A DNA stretch of 59,533 nucleotides from CALREJ01 sp035547395 (lineage in GTDB: Bacteria > Patescibacteriota > Gracilibacteria > Peribacterales > Peribacteraceae), in contig DASZVA010000017.1 of the NCBI GenBank assembly GCA_035547395.1, forward strand, positions 1-59,533. The letters are read 5' to 3'. This document shows, one piece after another, positions 34,220-43,117 of the stretch. Both the position numbers and the translations under genes were made by a program. How positions within the stretch are numbered: position 1 is the stretch's first letter; every line of letters begins with the position of its first letter. Below the pieces are notes generated by a model. That model ran no database searches. It was not told where the DNA came from and saw nothing but the letters and a program-made list of their open reading frames with translations.

Positions 34220-35803
34220 TTACTGCCACTTGTGCCACGGCATTTCGATCTCGTCGAGAGGAATGTCGTCAATGGAGCGCGCGACGTTTTCGCCCGCGAC
34301 GTGACTGACGACCTTGTGCAGATATTTGCGCAGAACGTAGGCGATAATACCGAGCGAGCCAAAGACGGCGAGCGCGATCCCCGCTGCGGACGGAGGAATG
34401 CCACCGGTCATTGCGGCGGGCGCGGCGGGTTTCAGCACTTCGCAGACATTCGTGCAGGAATCACCCGGCGTGCCGTTCTTCGAACCGTCGTCGCACTGTT
34501 CTCCGGCGTCGATGACGCCGTCGCCGCAGGTCGCGACTTTGCAGTCGGTGCGGCAGGCGTTCGGACGGGTGTCGGAATTCAGATTGCCGTCGTCGCACTG
34601 TTCATCACCCTGAATGACGCCGTCGCCGCACTTGGGCGTTTTGCATTGCGTGGTGCAGCTTGATCCCGGCTGATCCGAGTTATTCGGTCCGAGATCGCAC
34701 TGCTCGCCGCGGGACGTATCCACGACGCCGTCGCCGCACTTCGGCAGCTGGCAATTCATGCGGCACTGTGAGTTCGGACTATCGGAGTTGTTCGGTCCGA
34801 GGTCGCACTGCTCGCCCGGCTGCACGATGCCGTCGCCGCACTTCGGGAGCTTACAGCTGGTGTTGCAGTGCGCGTTCGGACTGTCTGAGTTGGCCGGACC
34901 GTCGTCGCATTCTTCGCTTTTGTCGATAATGCCGTCGCCGCAGCGGCTGAGCGTGCAGTCGAGGCGGCAATGCGCGTTGGGATTGCTGGAGTTATTGGGT
35001 CCGTCGTCGCACTGCTCGCCGCGGGACGTATCGAGCACGCCGTCGCCGCACTTCGGGAGCGTGCAGTTGCTGCGGCATTGTGCGCCCGGCAGATCCGAGT
35101 TATTGATGCCGTCATCACATTGCTCGCCGACTTCCACGAGACCGTCCCCGCAACGCGCGGGCAGGCCGTACGCGATGGAAACGGCGGAACTGCTTTCCTG
35201 CGTGGACGCCACTGATGCCGCCGTCGACACGGCAGACGACGATTCGATGCTCAGCGTGATCGATGCGACGGAAGCCGTTGACGCAACCGATGCCGTTTGC
35301 AACGCAGTCGTGTCGGTTGACGCGGGACATGCCGGCAAAAACTTTCGCTGGCAGCCGCCCGAACAATTGCCGGATCCGTCGCAGGTCGGCACGGTGCAAA
35401 TGGTTCCGCAGCTTGCCTGCAGATAATGGATTTCCGTGGTCAGCTGACCCGTGTCGGGATCCAGTGCATAGACTTCTTCCGTATCGGGTTCGCATTCTTC
35501 ATTGAGCTGCGGAGAGATGATGCCGTCGCCGCAGTACAGAAGAGTGCAGGACGCCGTGCAATTGCTGACGCCGTTGAAGCGTCCGTTATCGCACTCTTCA
35601 CCGGGATCCACGACGCCGTTGCCGCACGTCACCGGTACAGAACTGCTTGAGCTCGACTTGAGCGGACAACCGGCGGTGCCGTATGGCTTGCCGACGCAAT
35701 CCGTAATCACACTGGCTGGCGTGTGCGTTGCGTTCACCGCCGCACCGATGCTCAGCGCGGTCAGAAATGCACCGACTGCCACGACGATTTTTTGTGTGTT
35801 CAT
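34220..35803 (-). CDS. Surface protein with tandem DUF4215 (Myxococcus-type) cysteine-rich repeats
   Basis: 527 residues: a signal segment (about 5-27), a CVGKPYGTAGCP element, a Ser run, about nine CGDGxxxxGEQCDDG...C...C units of 34-36 residues (about 60-445, with a Ser/Ala/Val linker near 165-215), then one membrane helix (about 465-490) and a 35-residue cytoplasmic tail ending EMPWHKWQ. DUF4215 units are disulfide-rich and extracellular, so oxidative folding outside the cell is implied. The tandem units are visible as DNA repeats of 102-108 bp. It converges on tsf through array 'h'. Adhesin or contact protein is a guess. Confidence 0.85.
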   Translation of the reverse strand: MNTQKIVVAVGAFLTALSIGAAVNATHTPASVITDCVGKPYGTAGCPLKSSSSSSVPVTCGNGVVDPGEECDNGRFNGVSNCTASCTLLYCGDGIISPQLNEECEPDTEEVYALDPDTGQLTTEIHYLQASCGTICTVPTCDGSGNCSGGCQRKFLPACPASTDTTALQTASVASTASVASITLSIESSSAVSTAASVASTQESSSAVSIAYGLPARCGDGLVEVGEQCDDGINNSDLPGAQCRSNCTLPKCGDGVLDTSRGEQCDDGPNNSSNPNAHCRLDCTLSRCGDGIIDKSEECDDGPANSDSPNAHCNTSCKLPKCGDGIVQPGEQCDLGPNNSDSPNSQCRMNCQLPKCGDGVVDTSRGEQCDLGPNNSDQPGSSCTTQCKTPKCGDGVIQGDEQCDDGNLNSDTRPNACRTDCKVATCGDGVIDAGEQCDDGSKNGTPGDSCTNVCEVLKPAAPAAMTGGIPPSAAGIALAVFGSLGIIAYVLRKYLHKVVSHVAGENVARSIDDIPLDEIEMPWHKWQ

Positions 35804-35813
35804 ATTTCTCTTT

Positions 35814-35819
35814 AGTATA
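35814..35819 (-). promoter_or_regulatory. -10 box TATACT of the cysteine-rich surface protein gene
   Basis: With TGC in front (TGCTATACT), ending 10 bp before the ATG. Confidence 0.5.
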
Positions 35820-35902
35820 GCATTTTTGACCTCATTCCGCCAGAGGTCTTGTCAATCCAGGAACGTGATCCGATACGTCTAGGAAAATAGGCATTTTTTT
35901 GC

Positions 35903-35908
35903 TATACT
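35903..35908 (+). promoter_or_regulatory. -10 box TATACT of the receiver-domain gene
   Basis: TTGC-TATACT ends 7 bp before the ATG at 35916; leaderless spacing. Confidence 0.55.
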
Positions 35909-35915
35909 GCGAGGT

Positions 35916-36302
35916 ATGGCTAAAGCCGACATCCTTATTGCCGAGGACGACCCCGTTCTCCGCAACCTCTATATAAAGAAGTTCTCCGTCGCCGGATACG
36001 ACATCCGTGCGGTCGAGGACGGCGAGCAGGCCCTGAAGGCGCTGACCGAAAAAGCCCCCGACGTACTGGTACTCGATATCCATATGCCCAAAGTCGACGG
36101 ATTTCAGGTATTGGAGCAGTATCCCGTCGATAAACGCACGTTTCCGGTCGTCATGCTCACCAATTTTGCGGATGAAAAATCACGCGAACGAGGCAAGGAA
36201 CTGGGCGCGGACGACTATTTCATCAAGAAAGACATGACGATCAAATCGCTGCTCGAAATGGTCGAGCGCGTGCACGATCAATGGAAGAGACTGCATCCGT
36301 AA
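35916..36302 (+). CDS. Stand-alone CheY-like response regulator receiver
   Basis: 128 residues, a single receiver domain. Acidic pocket Glu10-Asp11-Asp12, phospho-acceptor Asp54 in VLVLDIHMPKVDG, Thr82 in VVMLTNFA and Lys104/105 in DDYFIKK complete the active site. There is no output domain, so it should act by protein contact or as a phosphorelay shuttle. No histidine kinase is in the window. The message is probably leaderless. The TAA stop leads straight into array 'i'. Confidence 0.93.
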   Translation: MAKADILIAEDDPVLRNLYIKKFSVAGYDIRAVEDGEQALKALTEKAPDVLVLDIHMPKVDGFQVLEQYPVDKRTFPVVMLTNFADEKSRERGKELGADDYFIKKDMTIKSLLEMVERVHDQWKRLHP

Positions 36303-36455
36303 GGAATGTAGAATGTAAAATGTAGAGTGTAAAATGATGGAATTTGTTCTGTATCGTTTTACATTCTTGCGTTTTGCGAATTCTCGGGGGTAAAGAATAA
36401 GAAAATCAAAAAGATTTCCTTCATTTTACATTATACATTCTTCATTTTTCATTCA
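36303..36455. repeat. Inverted heptad array 'i' (AATGTAN / CATTNTT type)
   Basis: Left arm 36303-36336 repeats AATGTAG/AATGTAA, starting at the base after the receiver-gene stop. Right arm 36422-36455 repeats CATTTTA, CATTATA, CATTCTT, CATTTTT and ends at the base before the stop triplet of the converging PLD gene. A further TTTTACATTC word occurs near 36358. Confidence 0.8.
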
Positions 36456-37628
36456 TCACAATCCCAGCCACGCCAGCCAGCGTGAAAACCAGAGAAGCGA
36501 CGGCGGGCTGCTGATCGACCGGCAGGCAAGAATATCGGTACGGAGAGTTTCGTAGAGTTTGCCGATCGCACGCTGTTTGTCGCGGATGAGAACGTTCACT
36601 TCTCCCATGTCATCAAGAGACGACTTCATCAGGTTCATCGAACCGATCAATGCGAAGCGGTGATCGACGAGCACGATCTTCGCATGGAAAATTTTCGGAT
36701 ACAGCAGAATGTTCAGATTGGATTTGTCCCCTTCCGCGAGCAATCGTCCGACCGTCCTCATGTTCGCATGATAGTGAAAATCGATTTCGTCGGGGATGAT
36801 CACCGTCACGCGCACGTCGCGTCTTGTAAGTGCGACCAACCGGTCCGTCACGTCGGGATCGGACATGTAGCAGTGTTCCACGATGACGGACTCCTGGGCG
36901 TCATCCAGTAGAATGTTGAGAGCGCTGCGGATGTCCTTCGACTCTTCCGTGTTCATCACGAGTTCTATGGATTTGCCTTTATTAAGCCATTTTCCGCGTG
37001 TCAGAAATTGCGTGACGTACTCGGCTCCGCGCAGCTCGACCATGTAGTCATGCCACTGGTAGCGGTATTCATTCGCGATATTCATGCCGGTGAGAAGCAA
37101 AATCTGATCGTCGATGACATAGACCTTTGCATGGTCGCGGTTGGTAACGTAATTGATGCGGATGCGCGGATGCGACCAGAACACTTTCCATACGGGATCG
37201 TCCGACGTCTGCGTGCCGAGAAAATCACCGAAGTATTCAAAGAAATCCCCCACTGCCTCCTTGGTGATGTCGACGTGCACGCCGCGATCCGCCGCTTCGA
37301 TGAGAACATTGGCGATATGGCGGCCGGCTTCGTCATCTTTCCAGATGAACATCTGGATCACGATGCTGTGCTTGGCTCGTCTGAGGAGCTGTTCCAGCCG
37401 GGTGAATGATTCATTGCCGTCGACCCAGATACGAACCTCGTTGCCGCGCGTCAGTTTTCCGATCGGCTCGTTCGTTCCCATCATGATCAGCAGTCTCAGC
37501 CGGTAAAAAAGCCTCATGCCGTTTACGAGACGGTGTCCTTCCTTGCCGAACAGATACCGGAGCGCGCCGCGAAGCGTACTCGCAAATCCTTTTCGGCTGA
37601 TGAGCCTCTTTCCGGGTGGGACGGGCAT
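36456..37628 (-). CDS. Phospholipase D-like protein (cardiolipin synthase type)
   Basis: 390 residues with two HKD motifs: NRDHAKVYVIDDQILLLTGMN (about 164) and IFHAKIVLVDHRFALIGSMN (about 313). The spacing and the SIVIQMFIWKDDEAG segment (about 88) match bacterial cardiolipin synthases, though the usual N-terminal membrane hairpin is replaced by one hydrophobic stretch (RLFYRLRLLIMMG). It would join two phosphatidylglycerols or transfer phosphatidyl groups. It converges with the receiver gene through array 'i'. Confidence 0.85.
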   Translation of the reverse strand: MPVPPGKRLISRKGFASTLRGALRYLFGKEGHRLVNGMRLFYRLRLLIMMGTNEPIGKLTRGNEVRIWVDGNESFTRLEQLLRRAKHSIVIQMFIWKDDEAGRHIANVLIEAADRGVHVDITKEAVGDFFEYFGDFLGTQTSDDPVWKVFWSHPRIRINYVTNRDHAKVYVIDDQILLLTGMNIANEYRYQWHDYMVELRGAEYVTQFLTRGKWLNKGKSIELVMNTEESKDIRSALNILLDDAQESVIVEHCYMSDPDVTDRLVALTRRDVRVTVIIPDEIDFHYHANMRTVGRLLAEGDKSNLNILLYPKIFHAKIVLVDHRFALIGSMNLMKSSLDDMGEVNVLIRDKQRAIGKLYETLRTDILACRSISSPPSLLWFSRWLAWLGL

Positions 37629-37745
37629 GGTGAAAGTGAGTTATATACAGTATAGCTTAAACACACCAAAAAGAGAGGTTTTTTCACACGGTGAGAAGCG
37701 CCAAAAAGACAGAAAACTGGACGTGAAAACAGGTATAAAAAATGG

Positions 37746-37751
37746 TATACT
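37746..37751 (+). promoter_or_regulatory. -10 box TATACT of the second secretion ATPase
   Basis: TGG-TATACT lies 14 bp before the ATG at 37766. Confidence 0.5.
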
Positions 37752-37765
37752 GGTAGGATATTTCC

Positions 37766-40243
37766 ATGCAGGACTTTTTGATTCTGATCGGCATCCTTGC
37801 GGCGGCAATCGTCGGCATTCTGCTGATGCTTTGGGCCTTGAGATTCGCGCAGGACCGCAGACGCGAAGAAGACCTTGTCTTCCTTCAGCTGCTCGTACCG
37901 AAAAAAGAAACGCGCGAGGAGAAGGAAGCGGAATCCGATCAGTTCGGCAAAGATTACAAGGAGGTGATCGGCGTCATGGACCACCTCTTCCAGTCGCTTC
38001 ACTCGCTCTACAATCACCACCTGAGCCGTTACTGGCGGGGCCAGCCGTTTGTCTCGCTCGAGTACGCGGCGCTCGCCGGAGAAATCCTGTTCTTCGTCGT
38101 CTGTCCGCGCAAAATCGCGCCGCTCATCGAAAAGCAGATCACGTCTTTTTATCCGGAAACCATCATTGATGAAGTTGAAGACTACAATATCTTCACGGAG
38201 CAATCGGTGGTGACGGCGTGCGGACTCTTTCCGCATCATTCGTACACGCACGTCTTCAAGACGTACCAGCAGCTCAAGAGCGACCCTCTCAACGCGATCA
38301 CGAACGCTTTCTCCAAACTCAAAAGCGACGAAGGCGCCGCCGTGCAATTCGTGCTGCGTCCGGCCAAACCCGGCTGGCAGAAAAAACTGCAGAAGGAAGC
38401 GATCGAACTCTTGAACCCCAAAAAGAATGGCGGCGGCGGATCCATGCTCAATCCTCTCACGTGGATTGCCGGCATTGCTTCCGTGTTCACTGCCGACGAA
38501 ACCAAATCCGAAGAAGGACAACCGAAGAACGAACGCGTCTCGCAGATGGTCGAGGAGTACAGCAAATCCGTCGATGAGAAAGCGGGTAATCCGGGATTCG
38601 ACTGTATCACGCGCATCGTCGCGTCGGGCAACAATCACGCGCGCGCCGAACTGATTCTGAACACCGTCGTCGCGGGCTTCAGCCAGTTCAATGACGTGCG
38701 CGGCAACAGCTTCCACGAACTCAAGCTCGTCAGCAAAAAGAAAACCGTACAAAGTTTCATCCGCCGATCTCCTCGCAGAACGCTGCTTGAATCAATGCAG
38801 GCGCCGAAGATGCTCCTCGGCACCGCGGAGCTCGCCAGCTTCTTCCACCTGCCGAACGTGAAATACAACAAGGTCGAGACGATCAAGTGGCAGAATTTTA
38901 AACTGGCCGCCGCGCCGAAAAATATTCCGGAAGACGGACTCTTCCTCGGTATGAACACCTACCGCGGCGAGAAGCAAAAAATCTACATGAACCCCGAAGA
39001 CCGCTTCCGTCATTTCTACATCATCGGTCAGACGGGTACGGGTAAATCCTCGATCATCCAGCTGATGGCGCGACAGGATTTTCACAATGGAAAGGGCGTA
39101 TGTATCGTTGATCCGCACGGATCACTCATCGAAGATTTGCTGCCGTACATCCCGCGCGAACGCGCCGACGACGTCATCTACTTCAATCCGTCCGACACCG
39201 AGCGCCCGATGGGGCTCAACCTGCTCGAGGGAAAAACGCCGGAGGAACGCGACCTCATCGCGCTCGACGCCATGAACATGATGGTGAAGATGTACGGCGA
39301 GGAAATCTTCGGACCGCGCATTCAGGACTATTTCCGAAATGGTTGTCTCACGCTCATGGAAGACGAAGAGGAAGGCGGCGCGATCACCGACCTCGTGCGT
39401 CTGTTTACCGACGACGAATGGGGCAAGTACAAAGTGTCGAAAGTGAAGAACCCGATCGTGAAGAGCTTCTGGGAAAACCAGATGGCCAAGACCGGCCAGC
39501 GCGAGAAGCAGGAAATGATCCCCTACTTCGCAGCGAAGTTCGGCCAGTTTGTGACAAACACCCTCATGCGTAACATCGTCGGGCAGACGAAGAGTTCGTT
39601 CGATATCAGCGAGTGTATGAACAGCGGCAAGATCATCCTGATGAACTTGTCGAAAGGTCTCATCGGCGATATCAACTCGACGCTCCTCGGTATGATCGTC
39701 GTGAATAAAATCCAGGTCGCCGCGATGCGCAGACAGAGACAGAGCACGAGTGAGCGCAAAGACTTCTTCCTCTATATCGACGAATTCCAGAACTTCGTGA
39801 CGCCGTCGATCGAATCGATTTTGTCCGAAGCGCGTAAATACCGCCTCGGTCTGATTCTCGCACACCAGTACATCGATCAGTTGGAAAAAGAGAGCAAGCT
39901 CTCCGGCGCGGTCAGCCTGAAGGGTGCGATCTTCGGTAACGTGGGCACCATGATGATGTACAAGATCGGCCCGCAGGACGCCGAAGTCGCAGCCAAAGAA
40001 ATGGCGCCGACATTCAGCGAGCAGGACCTCGTGAACATGGACGCATTCAAGGGAGCGATGAAGCTCTGCGTCAACGGCCAGCCGTCCCGCCCCTTCACGC
40101 TCGACGTCCCCCGCCCGTGGCTTGATAAAACGTACGTGAAAGACGAGCAGGCGGCCGAAGCCTACAAGCAACTCTCACGACTCAAGTACGGACGCGCGAA
40201 AGATTTCGTCAACCGTGAAATTCTGCGACGTATCGGCGCATGA
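37766..40243 (+). CDS. VirB4/TraD-type secretion ATPase (paralogue 2)
   Basis: 825 residues with one N-terminal membrane helix (about 4-27). Same domain order as the protein at 1837: a middle domain with VVTACGLFPHHSYTHVFKTYQQLKSDPLN, Walker A GQTGTGKSSI near 422, IVDPHGSLIEDLL, and Walker B FLYIDEFQNF near 671, then LSEARKYRLGLILAHQYIDQL. Long blocks are nearly identical between the two (EEIFGPRIQ.YFRNGCLTLM, REK.EMIPYFAAKFG.F.TNT.MRNI.GQ). Two paralogues suggest two motors, or import and export roles in one pilus/transfer system. The acidic linker at about 240-275 differs. Confidence 0.85.
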   Translation: MQDFLILIGILAAAIVGILLMLWALRFAQDRRREEDLVFLQLLVPKKETREEKEAESDQFGKDYKEVIGVMDHLFQSLHSLYNHHLSRYWRGQPFVSLEYAALAGEILFFVVCPRKIAPLIEKQITSFYPETIIDEVEDYNIFTEQSVVTACGLFPHHSYTHVFKTYQQLKSDPLNAITNAFSKLKSDEGAAVQFVLRPAKPGWQKKLQKEAIELLNPKKNGGGGSMLNPLTWIAGIASVFTADETKSEEGQPKNERVSQMVEEYSKSVDEKAGNPGFDCITRIVASGNNHARAELILNTVVAGFSQFNDVRGNSFHELKLVSKKKTVQSFIRRSPRRTLLESMQAPKMLLGTAELASFFHLPNVKYNKVETIKWQNFKLAAAPKNIPEDGLFLGMNTYRGEKQKIYMNPEDRFRHFYIIGQTGTGKSSIIQLMARQDFHNGKGVCIVDPHGSLIEDLLPYIPRERADDVIYFNPSDTERPMGLNLLEGKTPEERDLIALDAMNMMVKMYGEEIFGPRIQDYFRNGCLTLMEDEEEGGAITDLVRLFTDDEWGKYKVSKVKNPIVKSFWENQMAKTGQREKQEMIPYFAAKFGQFVTNTLMRNIVGQTKSSFDISECMNSGKIILMNLSKGLIGDINSTLLGMIVVNKIQVAAMRRQRQSTSERKDFFLYIDEFQNFVTPSIESILSEARKYRLGLILAHQYIDQLEKESKLSGAVSLKGAIFGNVGTMMMYKIGPQDAEVAAKEMAPTFSEQDLVNMDAFKGAMKLCVNGQPSRPFTLDVPRPWLDKTYVKDEQAAEAYKQLSRLKYGRAKDFVNREILRRIGA

Positions 40244-40262
40244 GGAAAATCGCCGTACGCCG

Positions 40263-40291
40263 TTGACTTGCTACGTTCAACGCCATATTGT
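40263..40291 (+). promoter_or_regulatory. Promoter TTGACT-17 bp-TATTGT
   Basis: -35 at 40263-40268 and -10 at 40286-40291. It predicts a transcript starting near 40298 and so favours the ATG at 40315 over 40288. Confidence 0.6.
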
Positions 40292-40314
40292 GGGACGCTC
40301 ATTTCCCATCCAAG

Positions 40315-40545
40315 ATGGAAACTGCATTAAAACTCGAGGAATTAGACCGTTTCCTTTGCGGAAAGGCTGATGAAGCTTTAAAAGCTCGCGTCGTGAGTTC
40401 TTTGAATAATCCGAAAAGTGAATTATCCCAATTTTTGACTTATATTAATGATCCAACACGATCATTTTTAAGCGGAGTTCTGCAGTATGATGGACGTGCA
40501 GACGACAAGCGATTGCAGATCAGCGTGACAAAAAAAGACCAATAA
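40315..40545 (+). CDS. Small hypothetical protein, AT-rich
   Basis: 76 residues: METALKLEELDRFLCGKADE, ALKARVVSSLNNPKSELSQFL, then TYINDPTRSF and a basic C-terminus. The LDRFLxGxAxEALxxxVxxxL pattern resembles the N-terminal helices of anti-sigma/zinc-finger-like small proteins, but no Cys/His set is present, so function is unknown. Codon use is clearly more AT-rich (TTA, AAT, GAT, CAA) than the neighbours, hinting at transfer. Own promoter; stop lies 6 bp from the stop of the converging sortase gene. Confidence 0.6.
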   Translation: METALKLEELDRFLCGKADEALKARVVSSLNNPKSELSQFLTYINDPTRSFLSGVLQYDGRADDKRLQISVTKKDQ

Positions 40546-40551
40546 AAGATT

Positions 40552-41766
40552 TTATTTCGCCGCGATCACCTGCACCGGGCTCGCATGCACCAGGTAACGC
40601 TGCTTGATGGAGTCCGGGGGCCAGCAGGTGTAGAGGATCAGCTCCTCTTTGCCGGATTGCGCGTAGGCGGATGTATCGTCCGCGGGCACCGTCTGCTTGA
40701 AGGTGACTTGATAGACGTAGAGCGTCTTGTGATAGGTGATGTAGATCTTGTCGCCGACACTGAGCTTATTGATCTGGCGGAAGATCTTGGTGTAGCTGGA
40801 CACGTCCCACGGATAGCTGGAGCTGTGGCCGTACACCAGAATCGTGCCGCCCTGACCCGGATAGCTGAAGAGATGTCCCACACCCGATTTCAAGGGGGCG
40901 AGCAATCCGTCATGACTGAAATCCGACGGATGCGAAATGGACAAATCGTAGATGCCGAGACTGGGCATGGTGATGGCAAACGACTTACTGGACAGATACG
41001 GCGTCGCTGACGTCGATGACTGCTGCGTGGGCTGGGTTGTTGGCGGCGTCACCTGTGGCGTCGTGTGCGGCGCATTAGGAGTCTGCGTCGTCGTGCTCGT
41101 GGTATTCGTGAGCGGCTGCAGTCCGATGGAGGGATCAGTCGACGCTACCATCGTTGTATCGATCACGTTCAAAGGCAACGGCGTCTGGACGGGAATCATC
41201 GCGACCTGAATGTTTGCGGCATTCCGCACGCCGGCGGTCCCCAGCATGTCATAGAGATCCTGACGCGCGATGATGGCAGTCGGCTGCACCGGGAACGGCA
41301 GCCTAATGCCGTCCGTCACTGCCTGCGACACAATTGCATCGAGCCAGCTTTCATCGGACGGATGCGGGGCAATCGTAAGGTAGACTCCACTCGAGGGATC
41401 TTCGATCTCCTTGTAGCGCGTGACGAGTGCGATTGTCTCTGCTTCGTTGATTGGATCAGACGGACGAAAAATCCCGCTGTCGTTGCCCGTGATAAGCCCC
41501 TGCTCGAACGCAACTTCCAGATACGGCGCGTACCACTGAGACTGATCGACGTCCTTGAAGAGCGCAATCGGCGGCATGTGCTTGGCATACCATTCGACGC
41601 GGGGAAGATTCGTCGCGTCGGCATTGATGACATACGCAACGGCACCGGCCCGCGTGATCGTGGAATCCGGATTCGGCATCGGTGCAACTGCGTCCTGCGC
41701 GAATGCACGGGTGAACAGCCCGACAAGAAGGGTCAAAGCGGCCAGCAGAAGAATGCGCTTCGGCAT
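40552..41766 (-). CDS. Sortase with N-terminal SLH-like domain
   Basis: 404 residues from ATG 41766: signal peptide (PKRILLLAALTLLVGLFTRAFA), an SLH-like unit (about 63-115; FKDVDQSQWYAPYLEVAFEQGLITG), a Thr/Pro/Gln linker (about 215-255), and a sortase domain with the His in ILVYGHSSSYPW (about 312), the Cys in LILYTCWPP (about 380) and Arg in KQRYLVHA. TCxP with a downstream Arg is the class D/E-like pattern. It should anchor proteins by cleaving a C-terminal signal; no LPxTG-type substrate is obvious in the window. It has the best consensus promoter seen here. Confidence 0.88.
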   Translation of the reverse strand: MPKRILLLAALTLLVGLFTRAFAQDAVAPMPNPDSTITRAGAVAYVINADATNLPRVEWYAKHMPPIALFKDVDQSQWYAPYLEVAFEQGLITGNDSGIFRPSDPINEAETIALVTRYKEIEDPSSGVYLTIAPHPSDESWLDAIVSQAVTDGIRLPFPVQPTAIIARQDLYDMLGTAGVRNAANIQVAMIPVQTPLPLNVIDTTMVASTDPSIGLQPLTNTTSTTTQTPNAPHTTPQVTPPTTQPTQQSSTSATPYLSSKSFAITMPSLGIYDLSISHPSDFSHDGLLAPLKSGVGHLFSYPGQGGTILVYGHSSSYPWDVSSYTKIFRQINKLSVGDKIYITYHKTLYVYQVTFKQTVPADDTSAYAQSGKEELILYTCWPPDSIKQRYLVHASPVQVIAAK

Positions 41767-41774
41767 GGATGGAG

Positions 41775-41803
41775 AATATAATAACATATTACATTTTTGT
41801 CAA
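41775..41803 (-). promoter_or_regulatory. Consensus promoter of the sortase gene: TTGACA-17 bp-TATATT
   Basis: -35 at 41798-41803 and -10 at 41775-41780 on the minus strand. The -10 ends 8 bp before the ATG at 41766, so transcription should begin at the start codon. Confidence 0.75.
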
Positions 41804-41895
41804 TATTACCGTTCAATTCGACGAGGGATACCCAAAAATGGCCGCATGGGCTTTTGCTTTCCTGTAGGATACCCGCACCTATGGCACTGCAAATA

Positions 41896-41936
41896 GGCAC
41901 CCGCCTTCGCTCCTTCGGAGCTACGGACGGGCAAGT
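41896..41936. repeat. REP-like element (CGCCTTCGCTCC-TTCGGAGC type)
   Basis: GCTCCTTCGGAGC-type hairpin with flanking CGCCTTC and GGACGGGCA. The reverse complement of this element forms most of the T-loop insertion in the split tRNA-His copy (11812-11850). Confidence 0.65.
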
Positions 41937-41969
41937 CGTCGGCCTTTTCCTTCCATACTCGCCATTCAT

Positions 41970-43064
41970 ATGTCACTGCAAATCGGGATCGTCGGCCTGC
42001 CGAACGTCGGAAAATCGACTCTCTTTAATGCGCTCACGCACACCCGCGGCGCCCAGGCGGCAAACTATCCGTTCTGCACGATCGAACCAAACGTCGGCAT
42101 CGTCGAAGTACCCGATCAGCGATTGAAAAAATTGGCGGAGTTGGTGTCCCCGGAAAAAATCGTGCCGGCAGCCATCGAGTTCGTGGACATCGCGGGACTC
42201 GTGAAAGGGGCAAGTAAAGGAGAAGGTCTCGGCAACGCCTTCCTCAGTCACATCCGCGAGGTGGATGCGATTTGTCACGTCGTGCGCGTCTTTACCGGCG
42301 GCGACGTCATCCACGTCGATGGCAGTGTGGACCCCAAGCGCGACCGTGAGACGATTGAGACCGAACTCGTCCTCGCTGATCTGCAGAGCATTGAGAAACG
42401 CATCGACAAAATCCGCAAACCGGCGGAGACCGGCGACAAGGAAAAGAAAGTGGAGCTCGCAGTCGCCGAAAAGCTGCACGCGACGCTCAATAGCGGTCGC
42501 ATGGCGCGCGAGACGGTGTTGGAAAAAGAGGAGAGAGCGATTGCAAAAGCTTTTCAGTTGCTCACCTTTAAGCCCATCCTCTACTGCGCGAACGTTGCGG
42601 AGGATCAGCTCCACACGCTCAGTATCCACGAATTAAAAGAACAACTCGGCCTGCCTCCGACAGCCGAACTCGTCGCGGTCTCGGCGAAGATCGAAGAAGA
42701 TTTGCAGGATCTGTCGGAGACCGACGCGCAGGAATTCCTCACGTCACTCGGCGTAACCTCGTCGGGACTCGACCGCTTGATTCACTCCGCCTATGCCGCA
42801 CTCGGCTACATCACCTACTTCACCGCGGGCCCGAAGGAAGTGCGCGCGTGGAATATCCCGAAAGGATCCACCGCGCCACAGGCCGCCGGAGCCATCCACA
42901 CCGACTTTGAAAAGGGATTCATCCGCGCGGAAACGATCGGTTACGACGACTACATCGCAGCAGGATCGGAAGTGAAGGCAAAGGAAGCGGGCAAGATGCG
43001 CGCGGAAGGAAAGGAATACATTGTGAAAGACGGCGACATCATGCATTTCCGGTTCAATGTCTAA
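41970..43064 (+). CDS. ychF: YchF/OLA1 family ATPase
   Basis: 364 residues. G1 GLPNVGKSTLFNALT (about 8), YPFCTIEPNVGIVEVPD, G3 DIAGLVKGASKGEGLGNAFLSHIREVDAICHVVR, a coiled-coil insert (about 130-195), and in place of the classical NKxD the YchF-type CANVAEDQ (about 210) that favours ATP. The C-terminal TGS domain ends EGKEYIVKDGDIMHFRFNV, the usual ending. YchF binds ribosomes and influences stress responses and start-codon choice. The stop is followed at once by repeat arm j1. Confidence 0.97.
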   Translation: MSLQIGIVGLPNVGKSTLFNALTHTRGAQAANYPFCTIEPNVGIVEVPDQRLKKLAELVSPEKIVPAAIEFVDIAGLVKGASKGEGLGNAFLSHIREVDAICHVVRVFTGGDVIHVDGSVDPKRDRETIETELVLADLQSIEKRIDKIRKPAETGDKEKKVELAVAEKLHATLNSGRMARETVLEKEERAIAKAFQLLTFKPILYCANVAEDQLHTLSIHELKEQLGLPPTAELVAVSAKIEEDLQDLSETDAQEFLTSLGVTSSGLDRLIHSAYAALGYITYFTAGPKEVRAWNIPKGSTAPQAAGAIHTDFEKGFIRAETIGYDDYIAAGSEVKAKEAGKMRAEGKEYIVKDGDIMHFRFNV

Positions 43065-43096
43065 AGAGAGGTCAGAGATCAGAGGACAGAAGGTAG
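43065..43096. repeat. Heptad arm 'j1' flanking IVP gene 2 (GATCAGA type)
   Basis: 7-nt units GGTCAGA, GATCAGA, GGACAGA and AGGTAGA begin at the base after the ychF stop. Inverted partner of arm j2. Confidence 0.8.
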
Positions 43097-43117
43097 AAAA
43101 CCAAGTATTGTATTACT

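Noticed and set aside
34470..35170. Repeated DNA of about 105 bp considered as a CRISPR or satellite
   Set aside because: The period and variation follow the DUF4215 protein repeats of the surface protein.
36303..36455. Heptad arrays considered as CRISPR arrays
   Set aside because: Units are 7 nt without spacers, and no cas genes are present.
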